Positions 8,644-16,101 of a stretch of DNA of 33,289 nucleotides are shown here, one piece after another. Under the pieces are notes generated by a model, which was given only the letters and a program-made list of their open reading frames with translations, did not search any database and had not been told where the DNA came from. Source of the stretch: an uncultured Candidatus Saccharibacteria bacterium (GTDB taxonomy: Bacteria > Patescibacteriota > Saccharimonadia > Saccharimonadales > Saccharimonadaceae). The stretch lies in the NCBI GenBank assembly GCA_948571325.1, contig CAOZKB010000002.1, positions 1-33,289 of the forward strand. The letters run 5' to 3'. The position numbers and the translations under genes are program-made. Numbering within the stretch: position 1 is the stretch's first letter; the number at the start of each line of letters is the position of its first letter.

Positions 8644-9927
8644 CAAAGCAATCGTCGGATTCACGGCCGTTTCCTGATTTCCGGCATACACTAATTTACG
8701 AATCCACGCATCCGCCGGCCCAGCCGACATCAATAATACTAAATATCCTTTCTTGTGCCAATCTTTGAGTTTTTCTGCCAAATCATCACTTAACTCGGCT
8801 GCCTCGGCTATCTTCTTGTTCGTTAATCTTTCTATATAATCTTCCGGCACTAAAACTTTCACTTTAGGATCCTCTCGCGTTAAATACGTCGGTACCCAAT
8901 AAAGCTTATGTAGCCCATCAAAAGCTTCCGTGTAGCCATCTATTACGTCCACTTGCCGCGTATTCTGGTGTGGCTCATACACTGCCACTACGCCTTTCAG
9001 TCCGCGTTGATGTGCCTCCTCGAGAGCAATTTTCACCGTCGCCGCTACTTCTTCTGGGTGATGGGCATAGTCCGAATAATACCCCTCCGAAACCTGCTCA
9101 AAGCGCCGCCCCACGCCCGGAAAATCATTCATAATCTCTACTAATTTCTTGTGCCGTCGCTTCTCGGCGCCCGGCAAACCTTTCGGCTTGGGTAAAATCA
9201 TCTCCAGCGCATCTATTGCCAAAGTCGCATCGAACCGCCTCGCTTCGCCCGATAATGTCAATCCGGCCTCAGTCTCCCCGCCATGCAAAACTTGCTTACT
9301 TTGACCTTCAAACTGCTCAAAAGCCACCTGATAATCTTCCACTGTCGGATAAATATCTGGATGATCATACGAAATCGTCGGAATCACCGCGAGCCACGGC
9401 TTATAATGCAAAAAATTCCGGTCATATTCATCCGCTTCGTACACAAAATATTCTGATTTTGGCTCATAATGTCCGGCCTCGCCAAACGGCAACGTCGTCC
9501 CTACCAGGTACGAAATCGACATTCCCATTCGCTGTGCGCCCCACACAATCATCGCGCTGGTAGTTGTCTTGCCGTGCGTTCCTGCCACTGCTACCATCTT
9601 CAATTTCAACTTTTTTACCAAATAACTAATCAATTCGTCCCGTTTAGAAATCTTCAACTTCAACTTTTCCGCCATCAAAAGTTCCGGACTATTTTCTGGC
9701 AGCGCTGATGTATGTACGAACCAGTCCACCCCGTCATTTTTCACACGTGCTTTGAGGAACTCTCCATCTTGCGCGCCCAAACAAATCTGAATCCCTCGAT
9801 TTACTAACTCATTCGTCACTGGTCCGCCCGCTAAATCTGATCCAAACACCGTCAATCCCGCACTATGCGCCATCAATGCTAATGGCCCCATGCCTGTGCC
9901 CGAAATTCCCGCAATATAAATCTTCAT
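8620..9927 (-). CDS. murC: UDP-N-acetylmuramate-L-alanine ligase (Mur ligase)
   Basis: MurC joins L-alanine to UDP-MurNAc with ATP, the first peptide step of peptidoglycan synthesis in the cytosol. The 435 residues show the MurC order: a dinucleotide-like GISGTGMG loop at 7-14, a P-loop AGTHGKTTT at 115-123, a DEYDR motif in the central domain, DYAHHPEE in the linker, and YEPHQNTR, the counterpart of the FQPHxYSR segment typical of MurC. The usual GAGDI near the C-terminus reads SAGPAD. The recycling ligase Mpl is a close alternative. ATG at 9927 is 6 nt from TGA-TATAAT on the minus strand, so the gene probably starts leaderless. It diverges from the gene at 9977 with facing promoters. Confidence 0.85.
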   Translation of the reverse strand: MKIYIAGISGTGMGPLALMAHSAGLTVFGSDLAGGPVTNELVNRGIQICLGAQDGEFLKARVKNDGVDWFVHTSALPENSPELLMAEKLKLKISKRDELISYLVKKLKLKMVAVAGTHGKTTTSAMIVWGAQRMGMSISYLVGTTLPFGEAGHYEPKSEYFVYEADEYDRNFLHYKPWLAVIPTISYDHPDIYPTVEDYQVAFEQFEGQSKQVLHGGETEAGLTLSGEARRFDATLAIDALEMILPKPKGLPGAEKRRHKKLVEIMNDFPGVGRRFEQVSEGYYSDYAHHPEEVAATVKIALEEAHQRGLKGVVAVYEPHQNTRQVDVIDGYTEAFDGLHKLYWVPTYLTREDPKVKVLVPEDYIERLTNKKIAEAAELSDDLAEKLKDWHKKGYLVLLMSAGPADAWIRKLVYAGNQETAVNPTIALPRDAAAE

Positions 9928-9933
9928 GTCCCA

Positions 9934-9942
9934 ATTATATCA
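9934..9942 (-). promoter_or_regulatory. murC extended -10 promoter, leaderless
   Basis: On the minus strand TGA-TATAAT ends 6 nt before the murC ATG (9927). It lies about 20 bp from an opposing extended -10 at 9959-9967, so the two promoters overlap face to face. Confidence 0.72.
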
Positions 9943-9958
9943 TATCGAGTTTTGCTTA

Positions 9959-9967
9959 TGTTATAAT
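9959..9967 (+). promoter_or_regulatory. Extended -10 promoter for gene at 9977
   Basis: TGT-TATAAT ends 9 nt before the ATG at 9977. No Shine-Dalgarno is present, so the leader is zero to a few nt long. Confidence 0.65.
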
Positions 9968-9976
9968 TAACTAAAT

Positions 9977-10678
9977 ATGGGTGGTAAAAAATCCAATCAC
10001 ATCAAACAATTTTTGGCGCGTTTCAAAGCCGTGCATACTTGGCAGCTTTTCCTCATTTTGATTCCACTCCTCTTTCTCACCGCCACACTACTACGTTTTG
10101 ATCATATTAAAATGACCAATCTTCGCGCCGCCGTTCTGCAGGCTGACACAGAGGGGAATGACGAGCTTATCGCTGAACGTCTTAACGCTTTGCAAGAGTT
10201 TGTTTTTTCGCACATCGTCGTCAACACTAGTGAAACTAATGGTGTCACTAAAGTTATCTTTGGCACCGGACCATTCTACCTTGAACAGCAGTATTTTCGC
10301 GCTGCCAATGCCGCCATCGAAGCCGCCGAATCCCAAATCACCGACGACTCCAATCCACATGGCAATATTTACGGTGCCGTCGGAGCAATTTGCAAGCCCC
10401 TCGCTATCGCCAATGGCTGGAGTTGGAATAGCCCAGGCTACCTCGATTGCTGGACCAGCGAACTCGCCAAATACCCCGCCAGCGACGAACTCGATACTAA
10501 TCTTACTGCCAACGTCCCCTCCACTGAACTTTACCGTTACAACTATGCCTCCCCTATTTGGGCGCCTACTTTTGCTGGTTTTGCCATTCTCGCTTGTCTC
10601 ATCTTGGCTTTAATCGTAATCGTGCGCTTCGTTATCTGGTTTAGCCTTAGAATTACTCTGCTTTTCCTTAAAAACTAA
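9977..10678 (+). CDS. Two-TM protein with extracytoplasmic domain, unknown
   Basis: The 233-residue product has a basic N-terminus, a membrane segment at about 21-41 and a second near 196-228. About 150 residues between them should lie outside the cell. That domain contains two cysteines (in GAICKP and YLDCWT), possibly a disulfide. The C-terminal end is very hydrophobic, with few charges before the stop. I recognise no family. It is divergent from murC and behind TGT-TATAAT, with no ribosome-binding site. An envelope role beside peptidoglycan synthesis is possible from context only. Confidence 0.7.
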   Translation: MGGKKSNHIKQFLARFKAVHTWQLFLILIPLLFLTATLLRFDHIKMTNLRAAVLQADTEGNDELIAERLNALQEFVFSHIVVNTSETNGVTKVIFGTGPFYLEQQYFRAANAAIEAAESQITDDSNPHGNIYGAVGAICKPLAIANGWSWNSPGYLDCWTSELAKYPASDELDTNLTANVPSTELYRYNYASPIWAPTFAGFAILACLILALIVIVRFVIWFSLRITLLFLKN

Positions 10679-10686
10679 AAATACCC

Positions 10687-10715
10687 TTGACACCCCAAGA
10701 CTCTCGTCTTAAGAT
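10687..10715 (+). promoter_or_regulatory. Strong promoter of the 69-residue gene
   Basis: Perfect TTGACA (10687-10692), a 17-bp spacer and TAAGAT (10710-10715). A short leader follows, with TAAGGAGGG at 10731-10739 ahead of the ATG at 10745. Confidence 0.8.
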
Positions 10716-10744
10716 AAGAATATATTAACTTAAGGAGGGACCTA

Positions 10745-10954
10745 ATGGCCTATCAACACACCAACAGTAAAGGCGTGACCTACTACCTGCACAAGTCTGA
10801 AGTTACTCTTCGTGGTGGTAAACCGCAAACGATTTATTTCTTCACTAAGACTGCTGAAGGCGGCAAAGGCGTTGCTTGCGACCTACCAGAAGATCGCGTT
10901 GTTAACGAAAACCCACGCAACGGCTTTTTGACTTTGAAGAAAAAAGCTGCTTAA
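10745..10954 (+). CDS. Small conserved basic protein, unknown
   Basis: The 69-residue product opens MAYQHTNSKGVTYYLHKSEV and continues TLRGGKPQTIYFF, a pattern I recall from short uncharacterised proteins in many bacterial genomes, including CPR lineages. It is soluble and basic, with a lysine-rich end and one cysteine, and could form a small beta sheet. A consensus TTGACA promoter, a strong AAGGAGGG ribosome-binding site 5 nt before the ATG and a strong terminator make it a self-contained, apparently highly expressed unit. That contrasts with its leaderless neighbours. Expression of this kind would suit a small ribosome- or nucleoid-associated protein, but that is a guess. Confidence 0.85.
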   Translation: MAYQHTNSKGVTYYLHKSEVTLRGGKPQTIYFFTKTAEGGKGVACDLPEDRVVNENPRNGFLTLKKKAA

Positions 10955-10984
10955 TTTACGGCACGTTGGTAATTATTTAGGTAC

Positions 10985-11023
10985 AAATTCCCTGTTCTGA
11001 TGCATTTTCGGAGCAGGGAATTT
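10985..11023 (+). terminator. Terminator of the 69-residue gene
   Basis: AAATTCCCTG (10985-10994) pairs with CAGGGAATTT (11014-11023). Three more pairs, one of them G-T, extend it inward to a 13-nt loop. The T-tract is short and partly within the stem. Confidence 0.75.
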
Positions 11024-11122
11024 TGCGTCTGAAGGGAAGTAACTTGACCTAGGGGGTTGACGTCTGGAAAGCTGCATATCAAGAGAAATCTTTCAACAAA
11101 GAGAGGCTGCCGCAAAATACTA

Positions 11123-11151
11123 TTGACAAAAAACGCAATCTGTGCTAAACT
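11123..11151 (+). promoter_or_regulatory. Near-consensus promoter A
   Basis: TTGACA (11123-11128), a 17-bp spacer and TGC-TAAACT (hexamer 11146-11151). It drives the candidate small RNA or leader that shares a motif with the region upstream of rubrerythrin. Confidence 0.78.
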
Positions 11152-11157
11152 CATAGT

Positions 11158-11208
11158 AAGTCCTGCGAAGGGCTAGGGTTTTGGTAGTGCAAATTACAAT
11201 AAAACCTT
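11158..11208 (+). ncRNA. Candidate small RNA or leader A (shared motif)
   Basis: Downstream of promoter A, positions 11163-11185 match 21 of 23 bases of 20670-20692 on the minus strand (CTGCGAAGGG, then YTAGGR, then TTTTGGT). In both places the motif starts 11 nt after the -10 hexamer. Here AGGGTTTT (11175-11182) can pair with AAAACCTT (11201-11208) around an 18-nt loop. There is no good T-run. A second promoter and the gene at 11240 follow, so this could be a leader of that gene or a free small RNA. The 3' end is uncertain. Confidence 0.5.
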
Positions 11209-11227
11209 AAAATAATCTTAAAAATAT

Positions 11228-11233
11228 TATAAT
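11228..11233 (+). promoter_or_regulatory. -10 box 6 nt before gene at 11240
   Basis: TATAAT without the TG extension, ending 6 nt before the ATG. It would give a leaderless mRNA, and promoter A upstream would give a leadered one. Confidence 0.6.
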
Positions 11234-11239
11234 GGAACT

Positions 11240-11611
11240 ATGAATAAAGCTAAAAATACTTCAACCAAAACATCTATTACTAAAGCCGATCTTAAAAAGC
11301 GTGCTATCAAGGAGTTCGTGCTTGGTGCAGTCGTGGCCGGCGCCGCTGGCGCAATTTCCTATGCCTCGTACGATGCCGCAGCTTCGTCTGCCACTGGCGG
11401 AACCTATACTATCTATACCGGCGCCATTGCTCTTGGTGCGGTTTACGCGGTAAAGGGTCTTTTTACTCTACTCTTTCCGAGTCTCGTCCTAAAATGGTCC
11501 AACAAGTCCAGCGCCAGCACCAAGGCTGCTAAGCAACCCGCTAAGGCGGAGGCTGTCGTTGAGGATGAAGATGGGCCTGTTGCACCTAAGAACGAGAAGA
11601 TTGAGTTCTAG
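11240..11611 (+). CDS. Two-TM small membrane protein, unknown
   Basis: The 123-residue product has a basic Lys/Thr-rich N-terminus (to about 27), two hydrophobic segments rich in Ala and Gly (about 27-46 and 56-80), and a charged tail with an acidic run (VEDEDG). The order suggests a hairpin in the membrane with both ends inside. No family is recognised. Two promoters precede it: the distant strong one with the shared motif, and TATAAT at 6 nt. There is no clear Shine-Dalgarno. It ends at a strong bidirectional terminator facing the tRNA. Confidence 0.72.
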   Translation: MNKAKNTSTKTSITKADLKKRAIKEFVLGAVVAGAAGAISYASYDAAASSATGGTYTIYTGAIALGAVYAVKGLFTLLFPSLVLKWSNKSSASTKAAKQPAKAEAVVEDEDGPVAPKNEKIEF

Positions 11612-11633
11612 GCTACTCCCACTACATCCGAAC

Positions 11634-11664
11634 AAAAAATAAAACCTTTCAGGTTTTATTTTTT
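11634..11664. terminator. Bidirectional terminator
   Basis: A 14-bp stem (11634-11647 with 11651-11664) has a TTC loop. A-rich and T-rich flanks make it an efficient terminator in both directions: for the gene at 11240 and, 5 nt past the CCA end, for the tRNA. Confidence 0.88.
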
Positions 11665-11669
11665 TTCTT

Positions 11670-11745
11670 TGGTGGGGGCGGTTGGGTTCGAACCAACGAC
11701 CAAGCGGTTATGAGCCGCCTGCTCTAACCCCTGAGCTACGCCCCC
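11670..11745 (-). tRNA. tRNA with CAU anticodon, probably Ile2
   Basis: The minus strand folds into a full cloverleaf: a 7-bp acceptor stem (GGGGGCG with CGCCCCC), a D-arm, an anticodon arm with loop CTCATAA, a T-arm with TTCGAAC, discriminator A73 and encoded CCA. The anticodon is CAU. The C1-A72 mismatch of an initiator is absent. The stretch GAGCAGGCGGCTCATAACCG and the following TTGGTC closely resemble E. coli ileX, and differ from elongator Met. It is therefore probably the tRNA whose C34 TilS changes to lysidine to read AUA. Elongator Met is the alternative. Confidence 0.9.
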
Positions 11746-11782
11746 ATTCGAGCGAAAACTTTCGCCCTATTATCCCCCACTA

Positions 11783-11791
11783 ATTATACCA
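11783..11791 (-). promoter_or_regulatory. tRNA extended -10 promoter
   Basis: On the minus strand TGG-TATAAT lies about 37 bp before the tRNA 5' end. It is divergent from the promoter at 11810-11818. Confidence 0.65.
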
Positions 11792-11809
11792 CACTTCTCT
11801 CGATAAAAA

Positions 11810-11818
11810 TGCTATAAT
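11810..11818 (+). promoter_or_regulatory. Extended -10 promoter of ftsB-like gene
   Basis: TGC-TATAAT ends 6 nt before the ATG at 11825, a leaderless arrangement. Confidence 0.72.
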
Positions 11819-11824
11819 ATAAGT

Positions 11825-12265
11825 ATGACCGAAATGCGAACCAAACTCCGCAAATTCCGCTATTGGCTGAAGCACGATCTTTTTTCGCTGCGTTTGGTCG
11901 TGCTGGTGCTTGCAATTGCAATCTGTTTGGCTTTTTCGTGGGGCGCAATTTCTGCCATGAGTCGTAACTGGGCGCTTGCGCAAGAGCTAATTAATCGTCA
12001 GCATGAGCTCGCTCTTCTCGAACTTGAAGTAGACACGCTAGAACTTGAAAACGAGTATTATCTCTCGGACGAATATCAAGAACTCGCTGCGCGTAAATAC
12101 CGCAACAAAAAACTGCCAGGCGAAACTATGATTTATCTTCCTGCTAATTCCGAGACGGCCAAAAATAAGCATAAAACTGCCAACACCAATCAGGCCGAGT
12201 TCGAGCTCGAGAACTATAGTAATTTCCAGCAATGGATGCAGTTCCTTTTTGGCGCCAACCGCTAA
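11825..12265 (+). CDS. FtsB/DivIC-like septum protein
   Basis: The 146-residue product has a basic cytoplasmic start, one membrane segment (about 20-42) and an outward heptad-rich coiled coil (about 48-80, many Leu and Glu). A NKKLPGETMIYLP segment near 93-105 follows, matching the end of the DivIC/FtsB core where the chain turns after the coiled coil. The remaining 40 residues are polar. Proteins of this family link the cytosolic FtsZ ring to septal peptidoglycan synthases, with FtsL and FtsQ. None of those partners is in the window. The start is the ATG 6 nt after TGC-TATAAT. FtsL is a possible alternative name. Confidence 0.75.
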   Translation: MTEMRTKLRKFRYWLKHDLFSLRLVVLVLAIAICLAFSWGAISAMSRNWALAQELINRQHELALLELEVDTLELENEYYLSDEYQELAARKYRNKKLPGETMIYLPANSETAKNKHKTANTNQAEFELENYSNFQQWMQFLFGANR

Positions 12266-12315
12266 ACTTTTCACGCATAAAATCCTTTTCCCGCCTTGTT
12301 CCGAAAAAACGATTA

Positions 12316-12324
12316 TGCTAAAAT
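12316..12324 (+). promoter_or_regulatory. Pilus operon extended -10 promoter
   Basis: TGC-TAAAAT ends 7 nt before the ATG at 12332. It lies inside the upstream in-frame extension and so argues against a start at 12296. Confidence 0.68.
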
Positions 12325-12331
12325 AAAACAT

Positions 12332-13261
12332 ATGGATAATAGTGCGCAAGGGAAAAACGGCTCAAGAAAGGATCCGTCCGAAGCTTTAAAAGTTTCGACC
12401 GATTCTCACGCTAGCCCAAACAACACCAAAACTTCTGAATCGATTGGTATCGATCATCCCAAAAAACCAATTTCTGCTCCAGCGGCTGCCGAACAAAAAG
12501 TTGCCAACGAGCCTAAAAACTCGTCGCTTGCAACGAAAAGCGCTCCGGCTGCGGCTCCTACAGCTAATCCTGCATCGACTCAGCCAGAGCCTGCAAAAGC
12601 AAACGCCAAAAGCGCTACGGCTGATGTTAAATTTAAATCCTCCGATATTGGCGTCAAAACTACCGTCAAGCAAGATCCTTTTGCTGAGCAAAACAAAAAA
12701 GCCGCCGAAAAGAAAACCAAAACCGCTGCCAAACGCAAAAAAACTACGATTATTCTTGCAGTTATTATCAGCCTAGCAGTCATCGCTTTGATTATTTGGG
12801 GGATTATTATGATTATCAATGCAAATCAACCTGAAGACCCCAGAAGCACGCCAGCGGTCACTGGTACTGCGCTAGAAGTTAAAAACGCTGCTCTCGCTGC
12901 ATATAATAAAGATGAAAATACTAAAGATGCCGCTGCGGCAGAGCAAGTTTTTAACGATGCAATTGACAATCTGCAGGATGGAGTTGATTTAGAAACTGCT
13001 AATGGTCAAGATACTATTTTGCGGCAAGTTGCAGAGCTTTTGCTTGCCAAAATGGTCTTTTATACCAACGTACAAATGTTTGATAATGTGATTTCAACTT
13101 CTTCTAGTATTGACGAAAAATATTTGACTGGTGGCCAGATTGCCACATACTACAATATCATTGCCGTTGCATATTCTGAGCGAGGCGACGAGGAAAAAGC
13201 TAGTGAATACTATCAAAAAGCTTACGAAAAACGTATGGAAGTAGGTGGTTATGGAGGATAA
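12332..13261 (+). CDS. Membrane-anchored TPR protein of pilus operon
   Basis: The 309-residue product has a long Ala/Pro/Lys/Ser-rich cytoplasmic N-terminus (to about 136), a membrane segment (about 137-163) and an outward helical domain. That domain ends in a TPR-like repeat (YYNIIAVAYSERGDEEKASE and a following helix). TPR domains bind partner proteins, so an assembly role for the pilus proteins after it is plausible. The start at 12332 is preferred to the ATG at 12296, because the promoter -10 box lies between the two. It overlaps the next reading frame at ATGGAGGATAA. Confidence 0.72.
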   Translation: MDNSAQGKNGSRKDPSEALKVSTDSHASPNNTKTSESIGIDHPKKPISAPAAAEQKVANEPKNSSLATKSAPAAAPTANPASTQPEPAKANAKSATADVKFKSSDIGVKTTVKQDPFAEQNKKAAEKKTKTAAKRKKTTIILAVIISLAVIALIIWGIIMIINANQPEDPRSTPAVTGTALEVKNAALAAYNKDENTKDAAAAEQVFNDAIDNLQDGVDLETANGQDTILRQVAELLLAKMVFYTNVQMFDNVISTSSSIDEKYLTGGQIATYYNIIAVAYSERGDEEKASEYYQKAYEKRMEVGGYGG

Positions 13262-13268
13262 ATCTAAA

Positions 13269-16082
13269 ATGAGCAAATTCAAATTCGGCCAGTCGAATAA
13301 GATTAATATTAAGCCTTTTTCAATTAAGGTTGCCGCAACTTTGGCCTTAGCTATTTCGTTCATTGGTGCCCAGGCAGCTTTTGCGGCTGGTGACGCTGGC
13401 GGCGGTAATAATCTTGGCGGTAGCTGTTACGGTAGCGGCACTAGTTGGAACAGTTCTTGTTATGGTGCAACTTGGCGTTATTATCCATTCGGCAGCCAGA
13501 GTCAAACTTTTGTTAATGGTGTATGGGATTCTAATAACCAAAGCGTGAACGGGAATGCTAATGCGCCTGGCGGCAGCATAGCCAGCGGGTCAGGTACTGG
13601 TACTGGCTGCGAAGAAGTTGGTGGTGTTTACATCCTTGGTCTTGAGCAGTATAATCCACAGAATCAAGAGAGCCTAGGCTATCAATTCGGCATTGTTCAG
13701 AGCGGACAGCTTGCTACCCAAGGTGGTTATATTAACTTCCGTGACGACATTCCCGGTACCTCATCTTTAAGCACAGTGCAAAACGCCTTTAATACCGCAA
13801 AGGCTGCCGGTGTTACCGGTGACCAAAACTGGGACGACACTCTTGGCTGGTTTTGCTATAACCCAGAACTCGAAGGGCAAGTTCCAGATGAACCTGAGAC
13901 TCCGCCCGTAGCGCAACTTGATGCCGATATTATTGCTAAATTTTGGACTACCTCGGGAGTAGAAACCGTTCCTGGTAAGGATGTAAGTCAAATTAAAGCC
14001 GAAACTGATGGCTCGCGTTCTGGCTTAAAGGCTCGTATTAAATTCAGTACAGATGAGTCTAGCGCAACCGTTGTATTCACTCATAAAATTTATCATGCTG
14101 GCAGTAGTGGCCCCGCCTATCCTGGCGTAGATTATAAAAAGGATGAAAATCCGCCCTCCAGTCCACTTTGCGTGACTGGTACTGTCAGTGGTGGGGCAGG
14201 TGGAGCGAGCGCTCAGCATTGCGATAGTGATAATACGACTACTATTGAAGTGCCCTACACGTTTTCCTTATCGTATGATTCGTCAGTTGAAGTTTGTTCC
14301 ACCATTAGTATTAGTGCACAACTAATGGGCTACAAAGCAACAGCTAAGAGTCGCCAAGTAGCCTCGGGCACTGATTCTAACGGCAATACCACCTATCGTA
14401 CGGAAAAGTATAACTCATGGTCTGGTCCACTTAGCGCTGGCTCTTTCCAATCAGAAGCCTGTGCTTGGGTAGTGCGTCCTAGTAATCCGGCTGAACCGGG
14501 CAAGGGTGGTAATGACCCAATCATGAAAGGTGATACTGATCAGTCCGTTCTCTTCTCTGAAGAAACCGCAAATCCTCAATGGGATCATACCATGACTACT
14601 TGGTCCACTCGTCGTCACATTGGTCATGATGCTGTGCTCTATCAGATTAACGTTCAGGCGCCTGCTAGTAACAAAGATATGTATGTGGAGCGCGTCAAAA
14701 AAGTCATCCCCGCATATGGCGCACTTTGTGAACGTTTTAGTGGGATGGCCTATGTAGGTGGAAGGTGTGTCGCTCATAGTAGTGATCGCACGGAAATTGG
14801 TAGTGATGATGGCAGTGCTCGATATCAAAATAAGCAAACCAATACCGTGGTGCCCTACCAAGTTGGCGATAAATATTGCAACTCCTTTGGCTATAAAATT
14901 GGTTATTGGTATGCCATAGATAATGGTAGTGGTACTTTTGAATGGACGCATGAAGGCAACAAAGATTATTGGGCGGTCTATCCATCTTCCTGTCGCACTG
15001 TGGCTAAGAAACCGTCTGTCGCAGTTTGGAATGGTGGCGTCCATACGCAAGGTAGTGTAGATAGTGCTACCTCGCCACGTTATATCGATCAGCCTTTTGC
15101 CAAGGTGCTTGGTAGTGGTAGTGACCTAGGTAGCTATCGTAACTATTGGTCAAATTATTTCGGCTTCCATGATTATCAAGATGATAATAATGAGCTTAAT
15201 CAATTCTTGGCTGATAATGCTGCAGGGATTGTTTCCGGCGCTAAAACCTTTGGCTCGTGGGTAGAATATCTTCTTAACGTCAATAATCGCATTGGCACCT
15301 TTGCTTCTGCTGCAGCTTTTGCCCGTGGTTCCGATAGTGGTGAGGCGGCTAAGATTTCTGCCCTTACTATTTCTAATACCAATCCACAGGATCTCGGTGG
15401 CTCGGATATTGGCGCAGACTCAACTTTCCGTAATCGCTTAGTTCAATACTTTTATGATAAATCTACTGGCAGATATGAAGACGCTAAGAATCAAGGCATA
15501 CTTAGAGGATCTATTACGGAGAGTCATATTCTAACTGCCGACGGCGATATTACAATTGATGATAATATTATACTTGATGATCGCACCTACCGTAGTATTT
15601 ATGAACTTCCTCAAGTTGTAATCTATGCCAAGGGGAACATCAATATCGCCAGTAATGTTAAACGCGTCGACGCCTGGTTAATTTCCGAAAACGGTAAAGT
15701 GAATACTTGCGCTAACGCAGATGGTAGTCAATTCGCTGCCAATAGTACCGAAACTGACGCTTCGGATGTGCGCTCTGGTCAATCTCCATTCCGCGGTGCA
15801 GCTTGCACGAATCAACTTATGATAAACGGTCCAATTATCGCTGACGGTATGATCACTAACCGTTCCTATGGTTCTGATCCAGACAAAAAGAGTTCGCCTA
15901 ACTACGGTGGCGGTGATAATATGCCCGCCAATGCTTATAATGACGAGCACATGCAACGCTACACTCCTGCCGAGATCTTCAACCTGCGCGCCGATAACTA
16001 CCTGTGGGCTTATGCTCAGGCCGGTCGTTATGACTCTAGCTATACCGAAGCTTACACCCGCGAGCTAGCTCCACGTTACTAA
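13269..16082 (+). CDS. Large cysteine-rich secreted protein, candidate pilus-tip adhesin
   Basis: A signal peptide (hydrophobic core about 20-38, cut near AFA-AG) precedes a roughly 900-residue exported chain rich in Gly, Ser, Asn and Asp, with fourteen cysteines (seven possible disulfides). The N-terminal third is low-complexity Gly/Ser. The region near residues 770-880 looks like beta structure. I recognise no named family, and no PilY1 beta-propeller is evident. It sits directly before four prepilin genes, the place PilY1 takes in other pilus loci, so a tip adhesin or scaffold is a reasonable inference. ATG 13269 is preferred (GGAGG 11 nt upstream); ATG 13251 and GTG 13245 are in-frame alternatives. 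It is probably a client of the thioredoxin-like protein at 6581. Confidence 0.75.
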   Translation: MSKFKFGQSNKINIKPFSIKVAATLALAISFIGAQAAFAAGDAGGGNNLGGSCYGSGTSWNSSCYGATWRYYPFGSQSQTFVNGVWDSNNQSVNGNANAPGGSIASGSGTGTGCEEVGGVYILGLEQYNPQNQESLGYQFGIVQSGQLATQGGYINFRDDIPGTSSLSTVQNAFNTAKAAGVTGDQNWDDTLGWFCYNPELEGQVPDEPETPPVAQLDADIIAKFWTTSGVETVPGKDVSQIKAETDGSRSGLKARIKFSTDESSATVVFTHKIYHAGSSGPAYPGVDYKKDENPPSSPLCVTGTVSGGAGGASAQHCDSDNTTTIEVPYTFSLSYDSSVEVCSTISISAQLMGYKATAKSRQVASGTDSNGNTTYRTEKYNSWSGPLSAGSFQSEACAWVVRPSNPAEPGKGGNDPIMKGDTDQSVLFSEETANPQWDHTMTTWSTRRHIGHDAVLYQINVQAPASNKDMYVERVKKVIPAYGALCERFSGMAYVGGRCVAHSSDRTEIGSDDGSARYQNKQTNTVVPYQVGDKYCNSFGYKIGYWYAIDNGSGTFEWTHEGNKDYWAVYPSSCRTVAKKPSVAVWNGGVHTQGSVDSATSPRYIDQPFAKVLGSGSDLGSYRNYWSNYFGFHDYQDDNNELNQFLADNAAGIVSGAKTFGSWVEYLLNVNNRIGTFASAAAFARGSDSGEAAKISALTISNTNPQDLGGSDIGADSTFRNRLVQYFYDKSTGRYEDAKNQGILRGSITESHILTADGDITIDDNIILDDRTYRSIYELPQVVIYAKGNINIASNVKRVDAWLISENGKVNTCANADGSQFAANSTETDASDVRSGQSPFRGAACTNQLMINGPIIADGMITNRSYGSDPDKKSSPNYGGGDNMPANAYNDEHMQRYTPAEIFNLRADNYLWAYAQAGRYDSSYTEAYTRELAPRY

Positions 16083-16101
16083 AAAGGAACTATTCAGCAA
16101 T

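Noticed and set aside
12296..12331. Longer N-terminus for the TPR protein
   Set aside because: The TGC-TAAAAT promoter box lies between this ATG and 12332, so the upstream codons are probably not transcribed.
14451..15050. 199-codon minus-strand frame inside the large secreted protein
   Set aside because: Antisense shadow; the plus-strand protein has a signal peptide and operon context, while this frame has neither.
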